This document shows positions 44,045 through 55,379 of a DNA stretch of 64,000 bases, piece after piece; the first letter of the stretch is position 1, and each line of letters starts with the position of its first letter. The stretch is from Petunia secreta. Its lineage: Eukaryota > Streptophyta > Magnoliopsida > Solanales > Solanaceae. Location: assembly GCA_029990175.1 (NCBI GenBank), contig JARKIP010000011.1, positions 24,340,001 through 24,404,000 on the forward strand. Reading direction: 5' to 3'. The notes beneath the pieces were generated by a model, which did not search any database, was not told the DNA's origin, and was given only the letters and a program-made list of their open reading frames with translations. A program made the position numbers and the translations under genes.

Positions 44045-44648
44045 TGGGAGAGAGAGGAGAGTGTTCAGAGCACCGGAATGTATGGAGTGAACAGAAAAGT
44101 CATTGTCCCCGGAGTTAGGGTTTAGATTTTCAACCTTCGATGTACGTTGATTTGTTGATTATTTGGGTAAACTAAGGCGAGATCGGAGAAGAAGACGTCA
44201 TGATGAATCCGATGATGTAATTTTTCAGCCGGATGATGGTGGTCGGAGGGCAATCGCCGCAGGCAGTGGCGGTTCCCGGTGAAGACAGATCTGAGAGGAT
44301 TATTTCTTATACATGAAGTTTTGTTTAGATGTGCTTTAAGGGAGTAGATGTGTAAATATACAAAAATATTGAAAGGGGTGGTAATGGAAAAATGAAATAT
44401 GCTAAAATATTGCTATGTAGTGTAATTTGTATAATGTTGCTATTTTTGTGTAATTAGGGGTGTATATTTGTATATATGTGTAAAAATCCCTAATCCTAAT
44501 CATAATATGTAAGTTTAATTAGTACTAACATTTTAAACTTAATACTCGTGTTCAAATACCATTGGATAAAATAGATAGGATGAGTGTCATATTCGAGGTA
44601 TTAAATAATCATTATCTGATTACAATAATTCTCTCAAATATATTAATC

Positions 44649-46790
44649 GGTTAAATTTTTACGTCTAAACCCCCTATATTACACAAAAATAGCAATATTT
44701 TACAAATTACAATAATAGCAATATTTTTCTAACACATTTTTATAATATTTTTTTTTTAATAATTACACATACACCCACTATCCTACAAAGCCTATAACAC
44801 TTTCTCCACTTCCCCCAACCAACAAATTCTCAGATTGATAAGTCGTCTTCCTCCACTGTCCCCCCCACCCGACGGCTTTTCAAAATTCCTCAGTCCACCC
44901 CCACCCACATATACATACATATATATTGAGGTGAATTGTGATCTCGGGTTGTAATCATTTATCTTTGTTTAACGATTTTAATAGTAACACCTCAGCTAGG
45001 TGCAGCGCAAATGATTTGATAAAAATAGATGTATATGAACACTCAGATTACTTAGGCCAGTGTTGAGCACCGGCTTAGGACCATCTCATATATTGGAGTT
45101 CAATTAAGTGCCATATTTGATTGAAAATTCCAGGATGGGGACTGGTCTTAGCCGAGATGAAAGAATCTATTTTTTGTGCTATGTTTCACCTACTTTTATG
45201 CAGGTAATGCATTTTCAAGTTACTGTCAGCATTAATATAGTTGGACAATGAAACAAATTATATTATATGGATATGCAAGTGGTGATATTAATTGGATCTA
45301 AAATGGCGTTATCAGGGATGAGGGTTTTGTTAGTATTTATAAGCGACAATCATAATTCTCATAACAAAGAACAAGAGCATCTTTGTGTTGATAAAGAGCT
45401 TGGCAATATTCGTACTCACTTCAAGAATGGAATTTATACAGCTAGACGTCATCTTCTTCTTCGGTAGTAACATCGTAATCTAGTTAGGTTCAATAGAAGA
45501 AAAGATTAAATGGCTTCTCATCGCGTTTCATGCATTTGTATCTGGTTTCGATTTGTATATATAGTATATATTAAGTCTCCAATCGGGCATATCTGTTTAC
45601 TTTTCTGTTATGACATTAATGAACTCATAATTACTTTTTGGTTAGCTCATCCTTTAAGCCATCGATTGGTTGTTCCGTGATGTTGAGTTTTCTTTTTCTT
45701 TTGTTGTTGATTCGAGTTTTCGGGAGTGCTGTTCTTATTAAGAGATGTTTAATATTTCAAATTTACTTTTTAGCTTGTAAACAGTATGATACAGTCTGAA
45801 ACAGAGTTGAAACAATCTGAAACGGTATTGAAACAGTCTGATACAGTCTGAAACGACATTGAAACACTATGATACAGTCTGAAACGAAATTGAAATAGTT
45901 TAAAACGGTATTGAAACAGTCTGAAACGACATTGAAACACTATGATACAGTCTGAAACAGTCTGAAATTGTATTGAAACACTATGACACAGTCTGAAACA
46001 GAGTTGATACAGTCTGAAATGGAGTTGAAACAGTCCAAAACGGTGTTAAAACAGTCTGATACAGTCTGAAACGGAGTTGATACAGTCTGAAATGGAGTTG
46101 AAACAGTCCGAAACGGTATTAAAACAGTCTGATACAGTCCAAAACGGTGTTAAAACAGTCTGATACAATCTGAAACGGAGTTGATACAGTCTGAAACGGA
46201 GTTGAAACAGTGTTAAAACAATCTGATACAGTCTGAAACAGAGCTGAAATAGTCCGAAACGGTGTTAATACAATCCGATACAGTTTGAAACGACATTGAA
46301 ACACTATGATACAGTCTGAAACATTGTTGAAACAATCTGAAACAGCTATTTAAACAGTCTAATACAGTCTGAAACAATGTTGAAACAGTAAGATACAGTT
46401 TGAAACGGCTAGTGAAAAAGTCTGAAACAAAATATAAAAAATAATGTGGAACAATGAAAAAAAGGTGAAATAACTTAGAAACAGTGAGACAACGCACAAA
46501 CGGGATGAAACAATATTGAAACAGTCTAGAAACAGCTAGATATAGTCTAGAAATAGTTAGATACGGTGCAAAACAACCTGAAATGGTGCTAAAACAGTTA
46601 GATACAATGCTGAAACAGCGATATACGACGCTGAAACAATCTGAAATCGGGAGGAGGGAAAGTGAAATTGGGTAAAATGAGATGATTACAAGTGAAATTG
46701 GGAGAAATGATGGGAGGAAAAGTGAAATTGGGAGAAATGGGAGGAAGAAAAGTGATATTGAGGTAAAAATGAGGAAGAATGTAAGAGATT
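44649..46790. mobile_element. non-autonomous MULE 3, right end missing
   Basis: The left end GGTTAAATTTTTACGTCTAA is followed by TTACACAAAAATAGCAATATTTTACAAATTAC, matching the right-hand TIR of MULE 2 in inverse. The array (45780-46640) is in the opposite orientation to the other two. It is followed by GTGAAATTGGG repeats and GAGGAAGAATGTAAG, the inverse of the C/T-rich tract and CTTACATTCTTCCTC that follow the left TIR in MULEs 1 and 2. The terminal TIR itself does not follow, so the right end appears deleted at about 46790. The 44930-45770 interior has no gene I recognise. Confidence 0.7.
45780..46640 (-). repeat. GAAACAGTCTGATACAGTC motif array in MULE 3
   Basis: About 860 bp of units such as CTGAAACGGAGTTGATACAGT and AACACTATGATACAGTCTGA. 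It is the reverse complement of the TGTATCAGACTGTTTCA pattern. Units average about 20 bp (two motif cores per unit). Confidence 0.85.
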
Positions 46791-46863
46791 CTATTTTTTT
46801 TATACCGCTTTCATTTAGCTTTAACTTTACAACGTGAATTTAAATTATTGGAATACTAACATT

Positions 46864-47604
46864 CTGTTTGGATCATTGTTACCTATTGTTTCATAATGTA
46901 TTGTTTTGTATTGTATTGTATTGTATTGTATTGTATCGTACTGTATTATAAAAACAATGTTTGAATTGATTGTATTGTTTCTCGTTGTTTAGTAACATTG
47001 TTATTGTTTGTTTTGATTGTATTATATTGTACTATAACTGATAAGTTTACTAATATACCCTTAGTTGTTCTAAATATTAGATTAAGTAACAAATTTTCTT
47101 TAATATAATTTCAGACTGTTTATATTTACTAGTTTATCACCAACTATACCTTGTAAATATATTCATGCAAATTATAATGAAAATAATAAAAAAAATAACT
47201 TAATAATATTAAACATAACAATAAGTTCACACTATTAATAATTTAGATAAAATAATAAAATAAATAGATATTAGTTCTTTTGATGATGAACTTCATGGAT
47301 ACAAGAGAACAAATAACAAAAGTGTCTATCATATATTTTGTATTAAAAAAAAGAATATATAAAGTATAAAAGAGGCAGGGAACGTACTGTATTTTAAAAA
47401 GAGGAGAGATGAGGTCAAAATAACTACTTGAATATATTTAAATAAGAAAATAGGGTAGAGGGTAAAATAAGATTATAAGTTTATAATTAAGGACATGATG
47501 GGAAAGTGTAAAAGCGTAACAATACAAAACCACCAAATCGGTTGTAACAAAAAGTGAGTCTTTTTATTGTTAAGGAACAACACAACTTAACAATGATCCA
47601 AACA
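46864..47604. mobile_element. small TIR element (MITE-like) with TTGTA microsatellite
   Basis: About 740 bp. The ends are inverted: TGTTTGGATCATTGTTA at 46864 and TTAACAATGATCCAAACA ending at 47604. A (TTGTA)n run lies at 46903-46945, and multiple TTGTATTGTTT-like repeats occur inside both ends. No ORF is seen and I could not fix a target duplication. The type is uncertain (hAT-like is one option). Confidence 0.65.
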
Positions 47605-47899
47605 AAAAAGCTGCCAAACTAGGTGAGGTTCTATGTATACTGACTCTGCCTTTTCATTTCTTTATTCAGTCCAAACTTCAACTAAATACAACTCTCAACT
47701 AGCCGCCCTCAGTTCTCATTTTGCTTTCTCCATCATTACTAAATTTGTAAAATACAACACAACCCCAGGTCATTTTCTTGATCCATCTTTCTTTCTAAAT
47801 TATAATTTTTGAAAAAAGTTGTGCTTTTTCTTGTTATATAATCCATTTGGGTTTTTGCTATAACAGAGTTCTTGATTAATCAAACAAGAAAAAGGAGAA
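47605..47899 (+). promoter_or_regulatory. probable promoter and 5' leader of ENOD93-like gene
   Basis: About 300 bp between the TIR element and the start codon, with pyrimidine-rich leader-like sequence (TTTCTTTATTCAG, CTTTCTCCATC). There is no clear TATA box that I would defend. Confidence 0.4.
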
Positions 47900-50667
47900 A
47901 TGGGAATTGCATCAGAGATGAAGGACTCATGGGCTAAAAGAAGAGAGTCTTTGTTGATTGCATCTGCATTTGAAGAGGACAGAATTCGCAAGTCTAGGGA
48001 ATGTACTCAAGGTTTCACCTTTTATTTTTACTTATTTATTATTGTTTGGAGAAATAAAAATTGAATCTTTACTTTTTGTTTTGTGATTAGAGTGATGATA
48101 TGAGGGTGTTTTGCTTAATTGAATGTTACTTTGAAGTATTTTTGTAATATCTCATCCTCTTATATAAAAGAAGTTCTTGAGCCGATGGTCTCTATACCTC
48201 TCTCTCGAGGTAGGGGTAAGGTCTACCTACACCTCCCAGGACCCCACTTATGGGACCATACTGGATGTTGTTGTTATAAAAGAAAGTTGAAAAAAAAAGG
48301 ATTTACTTTAATTGCTCATATTGGTTTTGGAGAAAAGATAGGACCTTTTTAGTCTTAGCATTCTTGTTGGTTCTTACCTTTAGCTTAGGATTCTGCTTGG
48401 AACTTTGCAATTCTTGAAAACTAGATGGACCCCATTTTATAATATGGAGTTCTTTCTTTTCTGGATCAACTCTAGTTTGGGAATTAATAAAATGTTAATT
48501 GATTCATATTTGTAATTTGTGTCCTTTTGCAGCTACAAGCTAACTATTTAGACAGCTTGGTTTAGTGAGTTTTATATATTGTGGAAGCACCTTTTATAGC
48601 CTTAGGTTATGAGAAGATTTTATTTGGGTCTAGATTGATTTTCGAAAGCTTGAAAATAGGAAAATAACATGCCTCCTATGGTTGAATAATCCTTTGTCTT
48701 CATGGCCCCGGATGTACCAATTGCTATGATACTTGAACAAACTAAGAAGCTTGCTACTTTCAGCACATTTTGTATTGTGATTTCTTGTGGAAAAGGTAGT
48801 AGGTACTTTAACCCAGTAGGATCGAATCAGTCTTGTGTAATACAGAATTGCATAAAACATGATATACAGCCTAGAATATTTTCCAGATCTTAGAAATATC
48901 ACGTAACGCCAGATAACATTTTGTTTTCTGTCACGAAAAAGGAAGACTCTTTGGGAAATGTGGTTCCTGTGTAGTTTAAGGCGGGATTCTTAGAGAGTTT
49001 TTGGTTGAGTTGCACAAGACCGTATGTGGGAATGTGGTCTCACATTAGGGCTTTTTCGACTGGCTTGTGCTTCTTTGGCTTATTCCCAAGAGGAACTGGT
49101 GACATATCCTTACAGTGGGATTTCTCATGCTGCATAGTTGATTTTTTTTTTTGGAGATAGGTATTTCATAAAAAATGAACTGATGTGAAATAAATCCTTT
49201 GCAATGGTGATGTGGTATGCATCGAAGACATTTAAGTTCGCGGTTGGTATTAAATATTTGTCTGTTAACATGTATATTCTTCAATATTTTCACATTTTTT
49301 GGTTTGCATGTGCACTGATTTCAAAATATATTTTCGAGCAATCAATATCCGGGTACCAAACTTCATCATACATCTCATATGGCCATATCTGATTATTCTA
49401 CTGAAGTATCATCTTCATCACACATCCCACATCAGATTATTCTATCCCCTACTCCCTAATAAAAAATGTTTTCTCAAATTCTTCTTTTTAATAGGAGGAT
49501 TTATGATGGAATTTATAATAAACAGATACATGTGCATTCTTTATAACTTCAGGATGACATACTTAGTCTATTTCGTTTAAGTCTTTGTATTGGAAACTGT
49601 TTTGCTTTCTGGTTGGTTGAAGTGATTACGATTGTGAAACAGGATTGCTTCTTCTGGTGGTTTGCTAGGTAGGTATATACCTATTCATGATCGTGAAGGA
49701 AAAGAAACTATTTATTGGATCACTTCTTGCTGATTTCAAGTTCTTTTAGTTTATTTGTTTCAATTCTCATGTCTGAAGGTTGTTAAGAAGGCTTATCAAA
49801 AAGAAAACGGAAGTTGTTAGAAATTTAACTCAAGTTCTATTATTTTAAAATTGATTGAGAATATTCAATGCTCGGTGTGGATTGATTTCTGTTATGTGTA
49901 CAGTATTATTTTTAGTGCATTCAAAATTCTGTATGCTCTATTTTGGATTTATTCTTGATATGTATATTTTCTTCAACTAGTTTCTCCTACGTTGACAACA
50001 TAAATAGAATGTCACATACGTTCTTCTTCTGCTCTGCTAGTTTGAATACATATTATATGGGAAGCTTGTTTCTTTACAAATTTTTGTTATTTCCATTTAT
50101 TGGAAAATATATGTCAAATACCTGATATGGTTGTGCATTTTGCTGAACTCGCAGAGGGTGTCCGTGCGGGAACTAAAGCAGCTGCAATTGCGTGTGTTAC
50201 TAGTGCAATTCCTACGGTTTGTGAATTCAAGTTCTTCTTGATCCGATTATTTTCCAAGCATTTTTGGTTTTAGACTATGTTCTTGCTATTATGGCAGACA
50301 ATGCTGTCTGCGAACTTCATTTTGGCTCTTTAGTTGGTCCAAACTTCCTTTTATCTCCAGTCCCCTGATTCTGATAAGTATTGAACGCAGCTTATGTGAA
50401 GAAAATAACATTTTCTACCATGGATATCCCAAAGTGACGAAAGGGGAAAAAATAGATTGTCATGGGCCTCATGGCCGTGCCTCTAAGGCTTTGGTCTAGT
50501 GGTAAGAGCACATTACGTGATGTGTGGTTTGGTGCAAGTTACGGGTTCGAACCATACCGCTGACAAAAGCTTGGTGCTTATGTGGGAGAAGGGTAGAGGG
50601 GTGGGCCAACACCGAGTTTCGATCCACGCGCCGTTGCCCCTTGGAGAATTGTCGGTTATAAAAAAAG

Positions 50668-50700
<33 letters not shown>

Positions 50701-50725
50701 GGGGAGGGAGAGGGGGGGGGAGAGA

Positions 50726-50761
<36 letters not shown>

Positions 50762-52792
50762 CTCCCTTCCCCTTTCTTTTCCCCTCCTCTGCCCATCCTC
50801 CAGCCTGATTCCCTGACCCTTCGCTTTTGTGCACTCGGTACAATGTAAGCTCACGTTACTTTGTTAATTCTTTTATTTTGAATATCTGGTTTGAAAACCC
50901 CTTGTTCAGTCATCTAAAAACAGCTATTGAAGCTCATGGTTGACATAACATTTTCTGTATTGCTGAGAGAATCCATTTTGGTTATGTCTGCACCATTTGT
51001 GTCCACACTTTTTGCAGCAATGTGTCTCTGTGCTTTCGCAACAAACTGCATGTAGCATTTAATTTCTGAGGAACTAGTAGGGAGAAATTGAAGCTCAAGC
51101 TTAAGATAGCACTGTTTATATTGTTGAGAGAATCCATTTTGGCTGACTATGTTTTTATCATTCACACTTATGACAGGAATTCATCCCTTTGCTTTTTCCA
51201 TTAAGGGAAATCTTTTTGTCAGATAGAACTGCATGTTACAGGAGATCTGCTTTAGAATAGGATCTAGCAATTTGTTAGGTTTCACTTGTAACTTTTGTGG
51301 CTTCATTGGTCTCCTTTGTTTTCCTTGTGTCTCTTACTGGCTGGGTTTGGTTCATGGACGAAAAAGGGGATTATAGTTCTGCTTGATCTGAAGTAGATGA
51401 TGATGGTTGTCGGATTGAAGGAATTATGGACTGGATTAAATAACTATTTTCATGTGTTTGGTGCAAGATTTCTCAATACAATCAATTGGATGATGATGAT
51501 TGTCGTCTGCAAGGAATTTGTAGATTGGATTTGATTACTCTTATCATGTGATTGTTCAAGAATTAAGATAAGGATCGTACTTGAGATGAAATTTTTGCAA
51601 GATCTTAAACATACAGAAACAGACTAACCAGTTTTCTTAATAAAGTTCTACTATATCACAAATGAAACCAAAATGAAAAGGTATTCTCATTGATAATCTG
51701 AGGACTGTTAATATGTTATATTGAAAACAATCTCATGTTTAATCCTGCTTCGAAAAATGAACCAAATAACATACAAGGTGAGGAGGGTTACTCCACCTTT
51801 ATCTATTGTCTTATCTGCAAACTGTACCAACCTTAGTTGTTATCGGATTAATTTTAATTTGCCAACTTATCTTTTTTGGTAAAATATGATCTTGATCTGG
51901 ATAGGTGTGAAGTTTGATGACATTTTACCTTAATAGAACATGCCTTTCTTTAAATGGTATCCACTCCTCTTTCTAACACCCTGATGCTGTAACACCATTG
52001 CCGTGACAGTATATACATTCATTAAAGGAAAAAGGTTATTTTTCTTCTCTCAATCGCCTGTATCTTATAAATCTTGGCCCTCCAATTTCAGTTGGTTGCA
52101 GTGCGGACAATTCCTTGGGCAAAGGCAAATCTCAATTATACTGCTCAAGCACTCATCATATCTGCTGGTATGACCTTAGTATGTGTTCCATATTATATTG
52201 ATGAGTCCTCCAACTGTTAAATAGTGCAAGAGGTCTGTGATTTGTGAGAAGGCTTGTATACAAGTGAAGACACATAAAAGCTACTAATTGTATCTCTCTG
52301 ATCTAATTTGACTACATCGTATGTGATCATCCTCTTCTTCTTGATTATTTTCCTCAAACTGAGAATGGGCATGTGTATTGCTCATAAGTATCATACTATA
52401 GGACTTTCCATGCGACTAAATCATATGTAGTATCTGTAGTTTGCGTATCGCCCACGCAAAGCTCCATCTTTCCACAATATTCTTGTGATCTTATCGCCAA
52501 TTAGTAGTTGCAACCTCTTTTTTTCCCGTCTTCAGACGTTATATCATGTATTGTACTTCTAGAATACAATAGCATGTTAGGTGATCTCTCACTTCTATTT
52601 AAATCCTTAAGTAATAGTTTCTCTGTTACCTTCAATTCTTTCTGTGGTCCTATCAAGTCTCCCTTAGTCTCTGGTTGATATTTCATTTTTTCCTTACTGT
52701 GAACAGCTTCCATTGCTGCATACTTCATTACTGCTGACAAGACAATCTTGGAATGTGCAAGGAGAAACACTCAGTACGATAAATCTGGTTAA
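47900..52792 (+). CDS. ENOD93: early nodulin-93-like protein (four exons)
   Basis: Exons: 47900-48011, 50155-50216, 52092-52167 and 52707-52792. All introns have GT/AG borders, phases agree across every junction, and the spliced frame is 336 nt (111 residues plus TAA). Residues 1-37 are charged (start MGIASEMKDSWAKRRES). Then come GVRAGTKAAAIA (about 39-50), VAVRTIPWAKANLNYTAQAL (about 60-79) and ASIAAYFITADKTILECARR (about 83-102). These blocks and the length match the ENOD93 family, small proteins with two short hydrophobic stretches. ENOD93 was first found in legume nodules, but family members occur in non-nodulating plants; from memory, a mitochondrial respiratory role has been proposed. 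The gene looks intact and is the best-supported host gene here. Introns 1 and 2 carry SINEs. Confidence 0.9.
48173..48274 (+). mobile_element. 5'-truncated TS-type SINE in intron 1
   Basis: 102 bp with GGTAGGGGTAAGGTCTACCT and GGACCCCACTTATGGGACCA, ending GATGTTGTTGTT. From memory this is the 3' half of the tobacco TS SINE, which ends in GTT repeats. It is flanked by TATAAAAGAA on both sides (48163-48172 and 48275-48284), a target-site duplication. The tRNA-like 5' part is missing. Confidence 0.8.
50475..50666 (+). mobile_element. tRNA-derived SINE in ENOD93 intron 2
   Basis: An internal Pol III promoter is visible: box A TGGTCTAGTGGTAAGAGCA (50492-50510) and box B GGTTCGAACC (50542-50551). 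The tRNA-unrelated body (AGAAGGGTAGAGGGGTGGGCC, CGAGTTTCGATCCA) follows, with an A-rich end at 50658-50665. It looks like one of the Solanaceae SolS-type SINEs. A related copy is at 60066-60247. Confidence 0.82.
50667..50760 (+). repeat. GA/G microsatellite after SINE
   Basis: An impure (GA)n tract with two poly-G runs, directly after the SINE A-rich end. The related SINE at 60066-60247 also ends in a (GAA)n(GA)n run, so the microsatellite probably grew from the SINE tail. Confidence 0.9.
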
Positions 52793-53429
52793 GATACGGT
52801 ACAGAGATCCTAATAACTCGCTGTGAGAACATACACTTCAGCTTCCTTGCTATGTATTGTCTTAAAGGATACCTATGTAACTTTTATTTATTTCTTGATC
52901 TTGCACAAAGTGCTAGTTTGGATTTGCATCATTTGTAAGTAGTCCTCTTTACAATGATCATGTTACTTATTTCCTGTTTTTCCTGCGTCCGTGTATTCAA
53001 AACATACGGAAGAAGTGGTTAATCCATGATCATTCTCAAAGGACAAGCTATTGGTTATCATCTGTTCCCACACTGAAAAAGACTCAAAGTTGGCAGAATT
53101 AAAATGAAATGACTATAATTCTTGAAAAGCATCCTAATGAATTTTGAACTGAACTACTCATATAAATGATTTCTTGGTGAGCATTCAGGTTTGCTGAACT
53201 GTAGAAGGTGGAATCAAATATGGGATGAAACGTGTAACAAAAAAGAAAGAAGATGAAACGATAGCTCACACTTCAAATATATACGTGAATGTTTGATTCC
53301 CTATATATTAATGCCCTTCCCCATTTCTCCTCCCCTTCCTAATATCTATAATTAAAACAAATAGAAAGATACGTAGGAAACAACTCCTCAAAGCATATGT
53401 TCATTACTCAATAACTACAAAGGACAAAC
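52793..53429. other. 3' region between ENOD93-like gene and kinase cluster
   Basis: The downstream untranslated region of the ENOD93-like gene (+) and the terminator side of kinase copy A (-), which converge here. I see no further gene. Confidence 0.45.
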
Positions 53430-54640
53430 TAGTCAGCATAGAATAGAATAATTCGCAGTACTTCCATCATTGACGGCCTAGAAGAAGTTAACTTGTTCCT
53501 ACACATTAGTCCTAATTTAAAGATGGCAGTCATAGCTTTCAAGAACATCTGCAATGATGTTGCCTTCTTCACAGTGTTTCCATGCCCATTGTGCTAGGTT
53601 CATATGCTCATCTTTGATAACAGGTTCCCTCCCAGTAGCTAGCTCCAATAACACCACACCAAAACTAAAGACATCGCTCTTTGTATTTAGGCGTACTCTG
53701 AATGAAATCCAAAGAGAGACATTTTAGTCACCTTATGAACATTAACCAAGAAACTAAAAAAAATCATGGAGCTAAGAGGATCATAAGTACCCGGAGCAAT
53801 GTAACCAAAAGTACCAGCAACTGCAGAAGCAGCCTCAGTGTGATGAGATAGAACTTTGGCCAGTCCCAAGTCCGCAATTTTTGGATTCAATATGTCATCT
53901 AGAAGAATATTACTAGATTTAATGTCTCGATGAATGATGGGAGGGACACAATAATGGTGCATATAGCAAATACCATGTGCTGCTCCAATTGCTAGTTTAG
54001 CCTAATATTCCATTTCAAGACAACATTCTGGTCTGGACTGACCGACATTTTACTTCTTATCTTGTAATGTAACCATTTGTCTAAGCTTTGATTTTGCATG
54101 TGCTCATACACCAGAAGTTATGAGTTCTCATTGTAAATGCAGCAAATCAGCTTAACAATGTTAGCATGTCGAATCCCACCCAATATTTGAGCTTCTGCAA
54201 GAAACTATTTCTCCAGTCTCTGCTCTAACTTGCTTTCATTGCATATTCTTTTAACAGCAACACAACTCCCGTTTGAATTGACACCAACTCGATAGACTTT
54301 TCCTGATCCTCCACTCCCAATCAATTTCTCTTCGGTTAAATTTAGCAAAAGTTCACATTCTGTGAAGTCTAAGCTTCTTCGAAACGGGTTAACTGATAAT
54401 CTTCAGTCTTTTGCTTCTTCTTCCAAAACTTTTCAGTCAGAGAAGTCTTGAATGATTCATAGTGGAGCACAAAGAAAAGTAGAACAACTACAAGGAAAAG
54501 TATGATCATGGTTCTGCGGTGTTTGTGACTATGATTACACATGAGTTGAGATGGAACACGGCGTGGATTAGAAGTACAGAGGTTAACGTTACCAGAGAAG
54601 TCATAGTAATTGTCTTCAAACTGCCCAAAAATCACATTTT
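53430..54640 (-). pseudogene. LRR receptor kinase copy A, ectodomain missing
   Basis: Read on the minus strand: a short juxtamembrane LRR cap (DFSGNVNLCTSNP), one transmembrane segment (TMIILFLVVVLLFFVL), and a kinase domain with HRDIKSSNILLD, IADLGLAK (family: DFG, so a Phe-to-Leu change in the magnesium-binding motif) and GTFGYIAP, then a GT/AG intron and the C-lobe ending near 53430. All leucine-rich repeats and the signal peptide are absent. Breaks include a frameshift near 54370, a TAG at the conserved FLAE site near 54210, and a deletion of about 27 bp in the last exon near 53553. Its best relatives are copies B and C in this window. It cannot make a receptor. Confidence 0.85.
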
Positions 54641-54704
54641 GTAAACAAACATATTTTCAATTCCTGTTTTGAGAAAAAAAAAGAAGAGAAAATCTATGTC
54701 CAAA

Positions 54705-55034
54705 CGGGAGCTTCATTTCTTGTCAGAATGATTGTGTAAACTCGATCATGTATCCGTATATATCTTCTTCTTCTTCTTCTTCTTCTTCGGGAGCTTCATT
54801 TCTTGTCAGAATGATTGTGTAAACTCGATCATGTATCCGTATATATCTTCTTCTTCTTCTTCTTCTTCTTCTTCGGGAGCTTCATTTCTTGTCAGAATGA
54901 TTGTGTAAACTCGATCATGTATCCGCCTTAGAAATCAAAAAACATTCATCTTTCATGGAGTATATCTTCTTCTTCTTCTTCTTCTTCTTCTTCTTCTTCT
55001 TCTTCTTCTTCTTCTTCTTCTTCTTCTTCTTCTT
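54705..55034 (+). repeat. three-copy minisatellite with growing CTT tracts
   Basis: A unit of about 85 bp starting GGGAGCTTCATTTCTTGTCA occurs at about 54707, 54789 and 54875. It ends in ATATATCTTCTT... with (CTT)n of increasing length; the last tract (54967-55034) has more than 20 repeats. The third unit differs before its CTT run (CGCCTTAGAAATC). The tract reads as poly-Phe or poly-Arg in ORFs, which are not real genes. Confidence 0.88.
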
Positions 55035-55379
55035 TCTATCTCCCAACTTTTCCTACTCAAATTTTCCCACCGGATTAGTACCATTTGTATCCACATTTTT
55101 GCAATATTAATGCGTCTAGAGTGCGTCTCTTTGCTTTTTCCATTAAGGAAATCCTCTTTGCAATAGAAATTCATGTAGCATTTAATTTCTAAGGACCTAG
55201 TAGTGAGAAACTGAAGCTCAAGTTTAAGATAACACTGTTTAAGTCACTATCATCATGTGTTTGGTACTAGATTTCTCAAAGCAATCAACTGGATGATGAT
55301 GATCGTCGTCTGAAAGGAATTTGTAGATACGATTTGATAACACCTATCATGTGTTTTTTAAGAATAAAGATAGGGAGTG

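Larger units (their letters stand above)
42656..44490. mobile_element. non-autonomous MULE 2 with perfect 9-bp target duplication
   Basis: 1835 bp. The left end is GGATTTTTTACATAAAAGTA; the right end read inward is GGGATTTTTACACATATATA. It is flanked on both sides by TAATCCTAA (42647-42655 and 44491-44499), an exact 9-bp Mutator-type duplication. The subterminal ACATAGCAACATTTTAGTAAAATTACCC block matches the other family members. It contains a motif array (42920-43500) and, on the right, a GC-richer segment (43740-44300) with a 102-codon minus-strand ORF. No transposase is present. Confidence 0.92.

Noticed and set aside
48630..49580. Several 60-90-codon ORFs in ENOD93 intron 1
   Set aside because: They are intronic, on both strands, with no similarity I recognise.
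50492..50551. tRNA gene suggested by box A and box B
   Set aside because: The sequence does not form a full cloverleaf that I can trace and continues into a SINE body; it is a tRNA-derived SINE, as is 60080-60141.
50496..50854. Overlapping ORFs with runs of Ser-Leu or Glu-Arg
   Set aside because: They are translations of the GA/G microsatellite and SINE.
54901..55174. ORFs with poly-Phe or poly-Arg
   Set aside because: They are translations of the CTT tract.
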